Assembly (NCBI GenBank): GCA_045127535.1
Contig: JBGVQN010000006.1
Span: 29,466-93,465, forward strand
Length of the DNA: 64,000 nucleotides
DNA from: UBA2942 sp045127535
Lineage (GTDB): Bacteria > Bacillota > Clostridia > Lachnospirales > Lachnospiraceae
Direction of reading: 5' to 3'
Shown in pieces: positions 50,176 to 59,843 of the stretch; position 1 is the stretch's first letter; every line of letters begins with the position of its first letter. Below the pieces are notes generated by a model. The model was not told the origin of the DNA. It saw only the letters and a list, made by a program, of their open reading frames with translations, and did not search any database. A program made the position numbers and the translations under genes.

Positions 50176-53136
50176 TTACATATTCTTCTTTTCTTTGCGG
50201 CGATTTACCGATGTCAGACCAATTCCTGCACCAGCAAGAAGCAGAACAACAAAGTAATAACCTGAATACAAGTTTCCTGTTTCTGCTGCATCATCCTGAT
50301 CCAGACCAGAATCATTTCCTGCTTCTTCACTTTCTGCTGGAGTACTTTCTTCTTCTTCTGCAGGTGTGCTTTCTTCTTCGCTTTCTTCCGGCAACAGTTT
50401 ACTGATTTCCTGGGTATCTAAGATGGAGCCACAGGTCACACATCTCTGTTCCTTCAAACCAGTTTCATCCACAGTTGCTTTTTTGACTACTTCCCATTCT
50501 CCCGGAGTATGTCCTAATGCCTCTGTAGTTTCTGCAAATCTGTAATCACATCTGGTACAAAGCAATTCGTTCAGTCCTGATTCAGTGCATGTTGCAGGTG
50601 TAATATGCGTATAGAAATCATGTCCTAATCCCATCAAGATCTCTGTCTGCTCCGCACCGCAGACACCGCACGTTCTTTCCTTTGCGCCATCATTCAGGCA
50701 GGTAGGTTCTGTTGTAATAATCCACTCACCATATACATGATCTGCCAAATCGATTTCTTCACTTTCCAGCACTTCTCCACACACAGTACATTTCCGGGTT
50801 CTCAGGCCATAAGTCTGACAGGTTGCTGTCACTGCAGTTTCCCATACCCCTGGGGTATGGGCAGTTTTTGCAATAGACTCACTTGCTAAAGTCTCTCCAC
50901 ATACTGTACATTTCTGCACACGGATTCCTTCTGTTTCACAGGTAGCTTCCTGTGTCACTTCCCACTCTCCTGGATTATGCCCGGTTGCCGGTATATTTTC
51001 TATATCAGTATAATCACAGCGATGGCAGTTTGTAACCACCTGACCATCCTGGGTGCAAGCCGCTTCTTCATTGCTGCTGATGTATAAATCATGTCCTAAC
51101 GGATCAATCGTCTGTACACATGTGTCTCCACAAATGGTACAGGTAGAAATCCTTTCTCCTGCTTCTGTACAGGTTGCCTCCGTCTCAACTGTCCATTCTC
51201 CATACGTATGTTCTGCCAACTCTGTCTCACGGCTTTCTAACACAATTCCACAAGCAGTACATTTCTGCACCTGTACTCCCGGTGTCTGGCAGGTAGCTGT
51301 GACTACAGATTCCCACTCTCCCGGGGTATGTCCAGCTTTTGCAATAGATTCACTTGCTAAAGTCTCTCCACATACTGTACATTTCTGCACACGGGTTCCT
51401 TCTGTTTCACAGGTGGCTTCCTGTGTCACTTCCCATTCTCCCGGGGTATGTCCAGCTTTTGCAATAGACTCACTTGCTAAAGTCTCTCCACATACTGTAC
51501 ACTTCTGCACACGGGTTCCTTCTGTTTCGCAGGTGGCTTCCTGTGTCACTTCCCATTCTCCCGGAGTATGTCCAGTTTTTGCAATAGATTCACTTGCTAA
51601 AGTCTCTCCACATACTGTACACTTCTGCACACGGGTTCCTTCTGTTTCGCAGGTGGCTTCCTGTGTCACTTCCCATTCTCCTGGAGTATGTCCAGCTGCA
51701 GTTGTGAAATCAGACTCCTTACTGTCTGTATATGTATTGCCATCAATCACAGCAGATGCAGTATAAATTGTTGAGCCGCCTTCCAGACAGGTAGCTTCTG
51801 TCACTTCTGCAGTAATCGTGCAGTCCCAATTCTTACTTACCTCACAGCCTGCATTGGTACAGGTAACTGTAACCGTACAACTGTCTGTTCCTGACCAAGC
51901 AAAGACCGGAGTACCATATGCGTGACTGCTTTCTTTTCCGGTAACTGACCTGGAATACCAACGAGTGATACCCTCATAAGTGTTCTGAGCCTTATAATGA
52001 ATCCAGCCATACTGCGTACAATCTTTTGTATCTCTGGTTATCGTAACTGTACTTGGAACTGCCGCTTCCTCTCCACATCCGTCGCAGGCATAATATATTG
52101 TACACTCTGTATAATCTGCGGACCACTCTGTTCTTGCTACAGAATAACTATGCACATGTCCCAAATCACCAATGGAGAAAAATGTAACTGTATAATGTAC
52201 AGGAGTACTCAAACCGGTAATGGTAACATCAAATACATCTCCAGCCTGACAGGATACACTGTCCGGTCTGAAAATAATACAGCCTTTTTGTCCGTAGCCA
52301 TCATTATTTACATTAAAATATCCATCTGCAGAACTGCTGGAAAAATCCCAGGTTTCTCCTGTAGTTTCTTTTACCAAAGTAACCTTTACCCTAGATGCAT
52401 CAACCGTACTTCCCAGAGAATATGTCCATGGATAATCATCCTCAAAATACTCTGCCGGCATCTGCTGTGCAGGCCATACCACACCAGTCTGGGCAGCTGA
52501 TGTATTGCCGCTGTCAAAAGCATACATGGCATAATAATTATCTACTGCGCCAAATCCAGTGGCGGACATCTTTGGATTTAATACCCACCGGCGATGTCCC
52601 ACTCTGTCAATATTACTGGAATCTTCATCTGCCATCCAACCAAACACAATAGATTTATTCAGATTTGACAGTCCCCATGCAAGATTTCCCTGACTGGTAC
52701 CACTGTATCCCAGGCTGTACAATTCTTCATCCATACCCTCTGGTTGAACTGGAAAATGATCCAGATCATGATTTGCTGCATTCACCAATGCACCTGCCTG
52801 CTCCATTTCATTATACGAATCATTCAATGTCACACTGTCCAGACCTGCAATATAGCGGATCTGATTCAGTACAGCCAATGCACTTTCCAATGTCTCATCT
52901 GAAAGCGTTCCCGCCGCATAAGGCTGTGTTGTGGATGGCTCCGCTGCATAGGTGACAGCATCTCCAATGTGTCCTCCGCTCTGTTCGATATAATTGATGA
53001 TCTCCTCCTGGGTATGATATGTAACATTTACTCCTGTAGTATCAGCTGCTGCATCTATTGGATCGATCCATATAGAAGCGATCACCAGCACCACTGTAAG
53101 CAGACATGCCATTCCCTGTTTCACTCGTTTTCTCAT
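50176..53136 (-). CDS. Large surface protein: CAP domain plus eleven Cys-rich repeats
   Basis: A 986-residue exported protein. A signal peptide (about 1-32) is followed by a CAP/SCP-type domain (about residues 75-300; HDLDHFPVQPEG, SQGNLAWG, VGHRRWVLNP). A middle region with paired cysteines leads to about eleven 38-40-residue repeats, each with one Cys then C-x2-C (pattern HTPGEWEVTQEATCETEG then KCTVCGE). An acidic Ser/Glu/Pro stalk (EEESTPAEEE) and a C-terminal span with basic tail (RRKEKKNM) anchor it; no LPxTG is seen. The ATG at 53136 is five bases after GGAGG. Probably an adhesin or wall protein. Confidence 0.87.
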   Translation of the reverse strand: MRKRVKQGMACLLTVVLVIASIWIDPIDAAADTTGVNVTYHTQEEIINYIEQSGGHIGDAVTYAAEPSTTQPYAAGTLSDETLESALAVLNQIRYIAGLDSVTLNDSYNEMEQAGALVNAANHDLDHFPVQPEGMDEELYSLGYSGTSQGNLAWGLSNLNKSIVFGWMADEDSSNIDRVGHRRWVLNPKMSATGFGAVDNYYAMYAFDSGNTSAAQTGVVWPAQQMPAEYFEDDYPWTYSLGSTVDASRVKVTLVKETTGETWDFSSSSADGYFNVNNDGYGQKGCIIFRPDSVSCQAGDVFDVTITGLSTPVHYTVTFFSIGDLGHVHSYSVARTEWSADYTECTIYYACDGCGEEAAVPSTVTITRDTKDCTQYGWIHYKAQNTYEGITRWYSRSVTGKESSHAYGTPVFAWSGTDSCTVTVTCTNAGCEVSKNWDCTITAEVTEATCLEGGSTIYTASAVIDGNTYTDSKESDFTTAAGHTPGEWEVTQEATCETEGTRVQKCTVCGETLASESIAKTGHTPGEWEVTQEATCETEGTRVQKCTVCGETLASESIAKAGHTPGEWEVTQEATCETEGTRVQKCTVCGETLASESIAKAGHTPGEWESVVTATCQTPGVQVQKCTACGIVLESRETELAEHTYGEWTVETEATCTEAGERISTCTICGDTCVQTIDPLGHDLYISSNEEAACTQDGQVVTNCHRCDYTDIENIPATGHNPGEWEVTQEATCETEGIRVQKCTVCGETLASESIAKTAHTPGVWETAVTATCQTYGLRTRKCTVCGEVLESEEIDLADHVYGEWIITTEPTCLNDGAKERTCGVCGAEQTEILMGLGHDFYTHITPATCTESGLNELLCTRCDYRFAETTEALGHTPGEWEVVKKATVDETGLKEQRCVTCGSILDTQEISKLLPEESEEESTPAEEEESTPAESEEAGNDSGLDQDDAAETGNLYSGYYFVVLLLAGAGIGLTSVNRRKEKKNM
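51331..51690 (-). repeat. Three near-identical 120-bp coding repeats
   Basis: Tandem units at 51331, 51451 and 51571 differ at only a few bases and encode three repeats of the CAP-domain protein. A fourth similar unit lies near 50860-50980, separated by more diverged ones. They are likely to vary in number between strains. Confidence 0.88.
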
Positions 53137-53267
53137 CATTTCCTCCTTTTCCGAAAATTTCTTTCTACCGAAACAATTTACTCCTGTAGGTTTCACCTGC
53201 TATAAAATGTTTTTGATTTCACCTGCCTTTCTACTTTTCACAATTCAAAATCATTCTTATAGTTTTT

Positions 53268-53273
53268 ATTGTA
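53268..53273 (-). promoter_or_regulatory. Possible -10 of the CAP-domain gene
   Basis: TACAAT on the minus strand, with only a weak -35 (TGTACT) at 17-bp spacing, about 130 bases before the start codon. Apart from the terminator at 53470-53515, nothing else was seen in 53140-53577. Confidence 0.4.
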
Positions 53274-53469
53274 GCACAATATGTATAAATAGTACAGCGG
53301 ATTTTTCCTTTTTTTGTAAGAATTCACCATCTATAGTACTCTTTTCACTCTAGCACCTTATTTTCTTAGCAAACATACCGTGGTATCTGTGTGCCTTTTT
53401 TCTTCTGGTTTCTGCCAGAGATACCAGGCATCAGAAAATACACTCCGGAATCGTTTCATGCTCCCACAT

Positions 53470-53515
53470 AAAAAGCACAGCAGCTGGCAAGAAATTTCTT
53501 GTCTGCTGCTGTGCT
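53470..53515 (-). terminator. Strong terminator of the GTPase-nuclease gene
   Basis: A long stem AGCACAGCAGC (53474-53484) / GCTGCTGTGCT (53505-53515) with an inner self-complementary CAAGAAATTTCTTG, then TTTTTAT on the minus strand. Confidence 0.9.
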
Positions 53516-53577
53516 CTGTTTTAAAATATATTGCATCTGTATCATTTCTGAATCATATTTATATTCCTGTACCCTGT

Positions 53578-56142
53578 CTAATACGTCCGGTTCAGATATT
53601 CCTCCCGCAGCTGACTCTCTGCCTGCCGCACTTCTTCCTCAAACTCTCTGGCAGACACCAGAGTACAGCCTGCTCCCCGGATGATCACCTGCTCTATGCC
53701 ATCAGAGGTTGCCACACGCACATAATACTTCCGTCCCTTTTCATGGGCAAACTTCTCAATATACTGGTCTGCAGTCTCTGCTTCCCTGGTATACACCACA
53801 TGGATGTTGTGATAATCAGAGATCTCCGTAGCATGTCCCTTGACACGGTAAGCGTCAAACACTGCAATGACCTCACACCCTCTGATGGCCTGATAATTGC
53901 ACAAAATGTCCAGCAGCCTGCCTTTTGCCCCATCTATATTGTCTGCAGCCAGCGTCCGAAGCTCCTGCCATGCAAAGATGATATTGTATCCATCCACCAG
54001 CAGATAGTGCTTTGCCAGATTGGGGGACTTTTCTTTGCCCTTGTATACAGGGGCTGCCTTTTGGGCAATGCGCTTCTTTTCCAGAGCCTTGCGCACCTCC
54101 TCCGGGCTGCTGCTGTTGGCATAAAAGGTCTTGCGGATAAGATCGTCCACTTCCTCTGTGCCCAGCTCCCTGCCGGAAACTGTGCGGTTTTGCCCGGGGG
54201 TACTGGCAGACACCTGTGAACTGCCGGTCTTTTTTCTGGCCTCCAACACGCTTTCCAGATGCATATGGTCATACACCTGATCCCAGGGTACTGTCACACC
54301 TGCTCCATGGGAACAAAATACAGAGGATGCAGGATTTAGGGTATCCCGCTCTGCCTCATACCCAATGGCTGCCATCACTTCCTCTGCATTGTGGCACGCC
54401 TCGTATCCTTTCATCTGCAGGGTGATCCGTCCTGCTCCCTTAGTATAGGACATCAGCTCCTTTTGGTAATCCCCAAGAGACGCCACCGGCACACTGCCGG
54501 TGAGCCTTGCAGTCTCGCCCTCTGTCTCCAGGGTAAAGGTGCCATACATCCGCTCCAGATCGGTCATGGCTCTGCCTACCACAGTTTGGGGCACCTCCAA
54601 TGTATAGGAATACACCGGCTCCAACAGTACAGACTGGGCCTGCATCAAGCCCTGACGCACTGCCCGGTAGGTGGCCTGTCTGAAATCTCCCCCCTCTGTA
54701 TGCTTGGCATGGGCCCGTCCTGCCACCACAGAGATCCGCATGTCTGTCAGCGCAGACCCTGTCAGCACCCCCTTGTGGGTACGCTCATACAAATGGGTCA
54801 GGATCAGCCGCTGCCAGTTCCGATCCAGCACATCCTCACTGCAGTCCAACACATACTCCATACCGCTGCCCGGTTCTCCCGGCTCCATGATCAAATGTAC
54901 CTCTGCATAGTGGCGCAGGGGTTCAAAATGCCCCACTCCCTCCACTGTATCTGCAATGGTCTCTTTATAAATGATGGCGCCGTTGCCAAAGGTCACTGCC
55001 ACACCAAACCGCTCCTGAATCATATGCTGCAGGATCTCCACCTGCACAGCTCCCATGACCTGCACCTGGATCTCCTGAGAAAGTTCATTCCATACAATGT
55101 GCAGCTGAGGGTCTTCTTCCTCCAACTGACGCAGCTTTGGCAGCAGCTGCAGCGCATCTACCCCTGCCGGCAGCTGCAGCTTATAGGCCAGCACCGGGGA
55201 AAGCATGGGCACCAGAGAGGGCTTGTCTGCACCAAAGGACTGACCGGACTGACTGCTTTCCAGACCTGTCACAGCACAGATGGTACCTGCCTGTGCTTCA
55301 GCAGCAGTCTTAAACTTTTCACCGGAATACAGGCGGATCTGATTTACCTTTTCTGTATCTGTCAGCTGCATACGGCTCTGCAGGGTGCCTCCTGTGACCT
55401 TGAGCCAGGTCAGGCGGCTGCCCTGATCGTCTCTTGTGATCTTAAACACTCTGGCAGCAAATTCCGGAGGATAGGTCTGCGCTCTGGTGTACTGCTGCAG
55501 TCCCTTGACAAATTCTGAGATGCCGGTCATTTTCAGGGCTGAGCCAAAGTAGCAGGGGAACAGCTGGCGGTTTTGAATCATCCGGGCAATGGACTCCTGC
55601 TCTACTGTGCCAGTCTCCAAAAATGCGTCCAGCACCTCCTCGTCACAAAGGGCGATCTCCTCTTGATCCGGATAGGTAAAATCCACTACAGAGGAGGACA
55701 GGCGGTTTTTCAGTTCCTCTAATATCTGTCTGCGGTTGGTACCCGGCTGATCCATCTTGTTGACAAAGAGGAACACCGGTATCTGGTAACGGGCAAGGAG
55801 CTTCCACACTGTCTGTGCATGGCTCTGGACACCGTCAGCGCCGCTGATGATCAGGATGGCATAGTCCAGCACCTGCAGAGTACGCTCCATCTCTGCAGAA
55901 AAGTCGATATGTCCCGGGGTGTCTAACAGGGTGGCGCAGAGATCCTCTGACCGGATGCGGGCCATTTTGGAGAAAATGGTGATGCCGCGCTTGCGTTCCA
56001 TGGCATCGGTGTCCAAAAAGGCGTTTTTTGCGTCAACACGCCCCAGGGTGCGGATGGTTTTGGTTTCATATAATATAGCTTCAGACAGGGTGGTTTTTCC
56101 TGCGTCTACGTGGGCTAGCATGCCAAGTACCAGATTTTTCAT
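53578..56142 (-). CDS. TetM/EF-G-like GTPase fused to a C-terminal YacP/Rae1-like NYN nuclease
   Basis: An 854-residue protein. Residues 1-640 form a translation-factor GTPase of the TetM/TetO ribosomal-protection group: G1 AHVDAGKTT, the switch RGITI, G3 DTPGH, G4 NKMD, and EF-G-like domains III-V. Residues about 711-854 are an NYN/PIN-like nuclease of the YacP type with LLVDGYNII, VFDAY, ETAD and ATSD acidic residues all present. B. subtilis YacP (Rae1) cleaves mRNA in the ribosomal A site, so the fusion suggests ribosome entry coupled to mRNA cleavage. Tetracycline resistance cannot be assumed. ATG at 56142, weak GGAG 10 bases upstream. Confidence 0.88.
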   Translation of the reverse strand: MKNLVLGMLAHVDAGKTTLSEAILYETKTIRTLGRVDAKNAFLDTDAMERKRGITIFSKMARIRSEDLCATLLDTPGHIDFSAEMERTLQVLDYAILIISGADGVQSHAQTVWKLLARYQIPVFLFVNKMDQPGTNRRQILEELKNRLSSSVVDFTYPDQEEIALCDEEVLDAFLETGTVEQESIARMIQNRQLFPCYFGSALKMTGISEFVKGLQQYTRAQTYPPEFAARVFKITRDDQGSRLTWLKVTGGTLQSRMQLTDTEKVNQIRLYSGEKFKTAAEAQAGTICAVTGLESSQSGQSFGADKPSLVPMLSPVLAYKLQLPAGVDALQLLPKLRQLEEEDPQLHIVWNELSQEIQVQVMGAVQVEILQHMIQERFGVAVTFGNGAIIYKETIADTVEGVGHFEPLRHYAEVHLIMEPGEPGSGMEYVLDCSEDVLDRNWQRLILTHLYERTHKGVLTGSALTDMRISVVAGRAHAKHTEGGDFRQATYRAVRQGLMQAQSVLLEPVYSYTLEVPQTVVGRAMTDLERMYGTFTLETEGETARLTGSVPVASLGDYQKELMSYTKGAGRITLQMKGYEACHNAEEVMAAIGYEAERDTLNPASSVFCSHGAGVTVPWDQVYDHMHLESVLEARKKTGSSQVSASTPGQNRTVSGRELGTEEVDDLIRKTFYANSSSPEEVRKALEKKRIAQKAAPVYKGKEKSPNLAKHYLLVDGYNIIFAWQELRTLAADNIDGAKGRLLDILCNYQAIRGCEVIAVFDAYRVKGHATEISDYHNIHVVYTREAETADQYIEKFAHEKGRKYYVRVATSDGIEQVIIRGAGCTLVSAREFEEEVRQAESQLREEYLNRTY

Positions 56143-56183
56143 GGCGGGTGGGCTCCAATTCTTTTCCGTGTGATAGTTGAAAT

Positions 56184-56238
56184 AAAAATGCACCTTGGCA
56201 AAAGCCGGTTTTGGGGGCTTCGGAGAAGGTGCATTTTT
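56184..56238 (-). terminator. Terminator between macrodomain and GTPase-nuclease genes
   Basis: A 13-bp perfect stem AAAAATGCACCTT (56184-56196) / AAGGTGCATTTTT (56226-56238). It is T-flanked on both strands, so it may act both ways, but mainly it ends the macrodomain transcript. Confidence 0.82.
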
Positions 56239-56278
56239 AATTGTCTGTTGTTATTATAATGGATTAGATGGGGCGGGG

Positions 56279-56788
56279 TCAAGAGGCAGCCAGCGCCCTG
56301 TCATAAGCAGCCTTGGTCTCCTGATCAAAGAGTACCCAGACAATTGCATCAAATTGCCCCGGATGCTCACTTAAAAACGCTCTCACTGTCCTGATGGCGA
56401 TCTCTGCAGCCTGCTCTACAGGATAGCTGTAGACGCCGGTAGAGATAGAGGGAAAGGCAACACTGCGGATGTCATGCTCCATAGCCACCTGCAGGGAATT
56501 GCGGTAGCAGGAAGCAAGCAGCTCCGGCTCGCCCTTTGTGCCGCCATGCCAGACGGGGCCTACAGTATGGATGATGTACTTGCAGGGCAGCCGGTAAGCG
56601 CCTGTGAGTTTGGCTTCGCCGGTCTTGCAGCCGTGGAGCGTCAGGCACTCTTTTAAGAGGCCTTTGCCTGCGGCACGATGAATGGCACCGTCAACGCCGC
56701 CACCGCCTAATAATGTTTTGTTGGCGGCGTTGACGATGGCGGTGACGGTGGTGATTTGGGTGATGTCGCCTTGGATGGTTGATAGCAT
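56279..56788 (-). CDS. Macrodomain protein (O-acetyl-ADP-ribose deacetylase type)
   Basis: A 169-residue macrodomain of the YmdB/MacroD class. GDITQITTVTAIVNAANKTL and GGGGVDGAIHRAAG form the ADP-ribose pocket, and FPSISTGVYSYP is the second phosphate loop. It removes ADP-ribose from proteins or hydrolyses O-acetyl-ADP-ribose. AAAGGAG lies seven bases before the ATG. It stands among genes with links to ADP-ribose or stress (DUF3990 fragment, 2H phosphoesterase), which may be meaningful. Confidence 0.94.
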   Translation of the reverse strand: MLSTIQGDITQITTVTAIVNAANKTLLGGGGVDGAIHRAAGKGLLKECLTLHGCKTGEAKLTGAYRLPCKYIIHTVGPVWHGGTKGEPELLASCYRNSLQVAMEHDIRSVAFPSISTGVYSYPVEQAAEIAIRTVRAFLSEHPGQFDAIVWVLFDQETKAAYDRALAAS

Positions 56789-56916
56789 AGTTTTTCTCCT
56801 TTGGTATGTATATTTTTGGTGGGTAGGTGAGTTAGGTGTCTGAGTCGGGGGGAACTATGAGAGATTGTAGAGCTTCTTCCAGATTTTCTTCACCTGCCAA
56901 TGTTTTTTCTTACAAG

Positions 56917-59436
56917 TTATAAGCATTCATTAACCTCTTGTATTGCATTCCGTACAAGTTCCAGTTCACGGCGGCTGGCTGGGGAATTTACCTGACTGTC
57001 CACAAAGTGGAAACCTTCCTCTGCCAAGCGGAGATACTTGAGGGCTTGGGCAAAGTCTTCTGTCTCTGCAAAACAACGACCCATATTATAATAACTGATG
57101 CTTAAATCCCTTCGGATGCTCGCACTGGGGCTCTCCTCATTCAATTCCTCTGTCAGCTTCAGTGCTTTTTCATAGTAATTCAGCGCTTCCTTGGGGGCTC
57201 CCAAATTTCGGTACGCATCTCCCATTTTATTATTGCTGATACTTAACTCCCTTCGGATGCTCGCACTGGGACTCTCGGCATTCAATTCCTCTGTCAGCTT
57301 CAAATCTTTTTCATAATACTTCAGCGCTTCTTTGGGGACTCCCAAATCAGTGTACGCATCTCCCACTCGGTTATAGCTGATGCTCAAATACCTTCGGTTG
57401 CTCGCACTGGGGTTCTCCTCATTCAATTTCTCTGTCAGCTTCAGTGCTTTTTCATAGTAATTCAGCGCTTCCTTGGGGGCTCCCAAATCTCGGTACGCAT
57501 CTCCTACTCGGCCATAGCTGTAACTTAATTCCCTTTTACTTGCGGGTGTTTGTCTGTATCGTGCCTGTTTTTCTGCAATTTCCATATATTCTTTAAAATA
57601 CAGTAATGCTTTTCCGCATTCACCTATATTTTGATACAGATCCCCTATCGCACGATATAACCACAGCACTACTCGTTTTTCCACATCCTCCTGATCTGTA
57701 AACCGTGTCCGGAATGCATCTATATATGATGCTCTCCTGTACGCCTCTACAGTGGACAGTCCATTTAAAAAGTCATTATCAGAGAACCGATCCATCAACT
57801 TCTGGCAGTCCTCTACCGTAATCACCACCTTTGGTTTCCCATCCGCTCCTGTCACTCTTTCCTGATGCCGTATGGATTCCTGCACCACCGGCTGCATGGA
57901 ATACCCGGTCAATTCATCCTTCAGTAAGCCAAGCTTCACAAGCTCGGCAAAATCTTTTTCCTCTGCCTCAATATACTTTGCGATGTCCTTTGGGATCTGC
58001 TCTGCAGGCAGAATGGAGAATGCTTTTGCAATGCGCTGCATGCCCTCTCTATACTCTGATATATCAAAGAGATTTGCCAGCTGCGCTGCTATGGATTCTG
58101 ACCGTCCTGCATGGTCTGTGCTGACCCTGATGTCCTCCGGGTAATAGAAGTTTTTCTGCTCCAATTCCGCAAGCAGCTGACGCAGACTGGTATAGCTTAC
58201 CTTTTCCTGTGCATACCTTGCCACCAATTCTACAGACAGAGTATGACACTTGACTCTGTCAATGATCTGCTCAACGATCTCTTGCTCTCTGCGGTCTGCG
58301 TCCTTTCTGTAATGCTGATAGAAAATATTGACACACACCTCTCTGGATAAGAAATCCACCGGGAAGGATACATACCCATCCATTTTCTCTAATCTGCTGG
58401 TGATGACTCTGGTAATTGGATAGCTGCGCAGCAGCTGCATTTCCCGGTCATCATCTGTCAGCTCATTGACATTGTCAATAAAGAGCAGGAGTTCTGATGC
58501 ATGGTCTGTCATAAACTGCCACAGCTTTTCAAAGCGTTCCTCTGCGTCTGCACACTCTCCCTGATCGTACAGCAAAAAGCTCTCCTGTATGCTGTCTTTT
58601 AGATTGTTGCGGTATACGACCCAGGCTGCATATGGATAGCTGCCTTGCATCTCATGATACAGCTGTCTTGCCATAGTGGTTTTGCCAATGCCGCCCAGAC
58701 CGGAAATCATGGCTACCTGTTTTTCTTCCAGCACTTTTTTACGCAATTCCTCCATGGCATCTTCCCTGCCTAAAAAGCAGGCAGAGTCTACCATTGGAGG
58801 GGGTGTGGTAAGATTGTGGGGCATGTTGGACAGGGACTGCTGTACCGGTTCTCCCAGCCGCTCTGTCAGCCATGTTTTCAATTCGTCTATTGCCTGGTTC
58901 ATCCGTACCGTTTCGGATCCTACATTTTCCAGATATGCCTGAATATTGCCATATTGCTGCATGATACGGTCGATCTGCTCTTGTGCCCAGTAATCCCTGT
59001 AGATCTCCGGCTCCCTGGCTTCCAAATATCCAGCATAGGCTTCGGTGTAACAGTCCGCAAATTCATGCTTCACACTGTGTTGTAATCGTTTACTGCCTAC
59101 TGCATCATATGCCCAGTTATAGATGGTTTCCTTTAATCCAAATACAGACACCTTTTGCAGCTGTTGTCGTAACTTTTGCTTGCCCTGTTGGCTGCTTAGA
59201 TACTCCAGACCTGTACACAGTTCTTCCAGCTGATACCCCTCCAATCCACGAATCAGCCCCTCTATCCTGCTGTCGCCGGACACCTCTGACATCGTGTGAT
59301 GAAGCTCCTGCGCATTTTTCAGATTCATCAACATATTTTTGGCTGCTGACCCGGCGCTTACCAGAACGCTATCCAAACGGTTTGTAAGAATGGCGCTGAT
59401 CACATCCATTACGTCTTGATTCCAACTGCCTGCCAT
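56917..59436 (-). CDS. STAND (NB-ARC-like) NTPase with C-terminal TPR repeats
   Basis: An 839-residue signal-transduction NTPase. Residues 1-190 are a helical N-terminal domain not recognised. The NTPase has Walker A GLGGIGKTT (about residue 253), Walker B LLLFIDNVNE and a sensor VITSRLEKM, followed by winged-helix-like regions. Residues about 590-820 hold TPR units, three of them near-identical 47-residue copies. The layout (effector, STAND switch, TPR sensor) matches Avs-like and other antiphage or signalling proteins, but function is unproven. The start at 59436 is used because a promoter (59521-59549) lies inside the longer frame to 59562. Confidence 0.82.
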   Translation of the reverse strand: MAGSWNQDVMDVISAILTNRLDSVLVSAGSAAKNMLMNLKNAQELHHTMSEVSGDSRIEGLIRGLEGYQLEELCTGLEYLSSQQGKQKLRQQLQKVSVFGLKETIYNWAYDAVGSKRLQHSVKHEFADCYTEAYAGYLEAREPEIYRDYWAQEQIDRIMQQYGNIQAYLENVGSETVRMNQAIDELKTWLTERLGEPVQQSLSNMPHNLTTPPPMVDSACFLGREDAMEELRKKVLEEKQVAMISGLGGIGKTTMARQLYHEMQGSYPYAAWVVYRNNLKDSIQESFLLYDQGECADAEERFEKLWQFMTDHASELLLFIDNVNELTDDDREMQLLRSYPITRVITSRLEKMDGYVSFPVDFLSREVCVNIFYQHYRKDADRREQEIVEQIIDRVKCHTLSVELVARYAQEKVSYTSLRQLLAELEQKNFYYPEDIRVSTDHAGRSESIAAQLANLFDISEYREGMQRIAKAFSILPAEQIPKDIAKYIEAEEKDFAELVKLGLLKDELTGYSMQPVVQESIRHQERVTGADGKPKVVITVEDCQKLMDRFSDNDFLNGLSTVEAYRRASYIDAFRTRFTDQEDVEKRVVLWLYRAIGDLYQNIGECGKALLYFKEYMEIAEKQARYRQTPASKRELSYSYGRVGDAYRDLGAPKEALNYYEKALKLTEKLNEENPSASNRRYLSISYNRVGDAYTDLGVPKEALKYYEKDLKLTEELNAESPSASIRRELSISNNKMGDAYRNLGAPKEALNYYEKALKLTEELNEESPSASIRRDLSISYYNMGRCFAETEDFAQALKYLRLAEEGFHFVDSQVNSPASRRELELVRNAIQEVNECL
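57088..57510 (-). repeat. Three tandem 141-bp TPR-coding repeats
   Basis: Three near-identical 47-codon units (GDAYRDLGAPKEALNYYEKA pattern) at the C-terminal sensor end of the STAND protein. High nucleotide identity implies recent duplication and possible length variation between strains. Confidence 0.88.
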
Positions 59437-59520
59437 ATGATTCTTTCGTCCTCTCTTGTGGATGGTTCCACAGTTTTCTATATCAAGTAAATTTGTATTT
59501 TCGTCCTGTGCTTTATTGAT

Positions 59521-59549
59521 AGTATAACTGGATTTTTCTCTGTTTTCAA
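59521..59549 (-). promoter_or_regulatory. STAND gene promoter
   Basis: -35 TTGAAA (59544-59549), 17-bp spacer, -10 TATACT (59521-59526) on the minus strand, with a start near 59514, 78 bases before the ATG at 59436. Confidence 0.72.
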
Positions 59550-59730
59550 GAATTTTTACCATATTACAACGGTCATTTTCTTACTTTTTTGTCAGTTTAT
59601 TTGTAATTCTTTCTGTCACACCTGCGTATGACCTGAGCTTGCATGGTAAGCTCCTTACGCTATCAGCAGTTCGTTGGTAGTACAAGCCCATACATGACCT
59701 GATTTGATTTTATATAATTCCTGGCTGCAC

Positions 59731-59762
59731 AAAGTGCCGACAACTTCCACTGCCGGCACTTT
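59731..59762. terminator. Hairpin after the XRE gene
   Basis: A nine-bp stem AAAGTGCCG (59731-59739) / CGGCACTTT (59754-59762) lies downstream of the XRE gene. There is no T-run after it on the minus strand, so termination is uncertain. The rest of 59550-59843 shows nothing clear. Confidence 0.45.
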
Positions 59763-59843
59763 TCCTGAATCTCTGTGATTTACTCACCATGATTGATAAC
59801 TCCTGATCATCAGAACCATGCCTGATTTATACCATGGTGTCTT

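Noticed and set aside
51331..51690. Regular 120-bp repeats as a CRISPR array
   Set aside because: They are contiguous, in frame and encode protein repeats with no spacers.
53578..56142. Acquired tetracycline resistance gene
   Set aside because: The C-terminal NYN fusion and lack of mobile-element context argue for a chromosomal ribosome factor; homology to TetM alone is not evidence of resistance.
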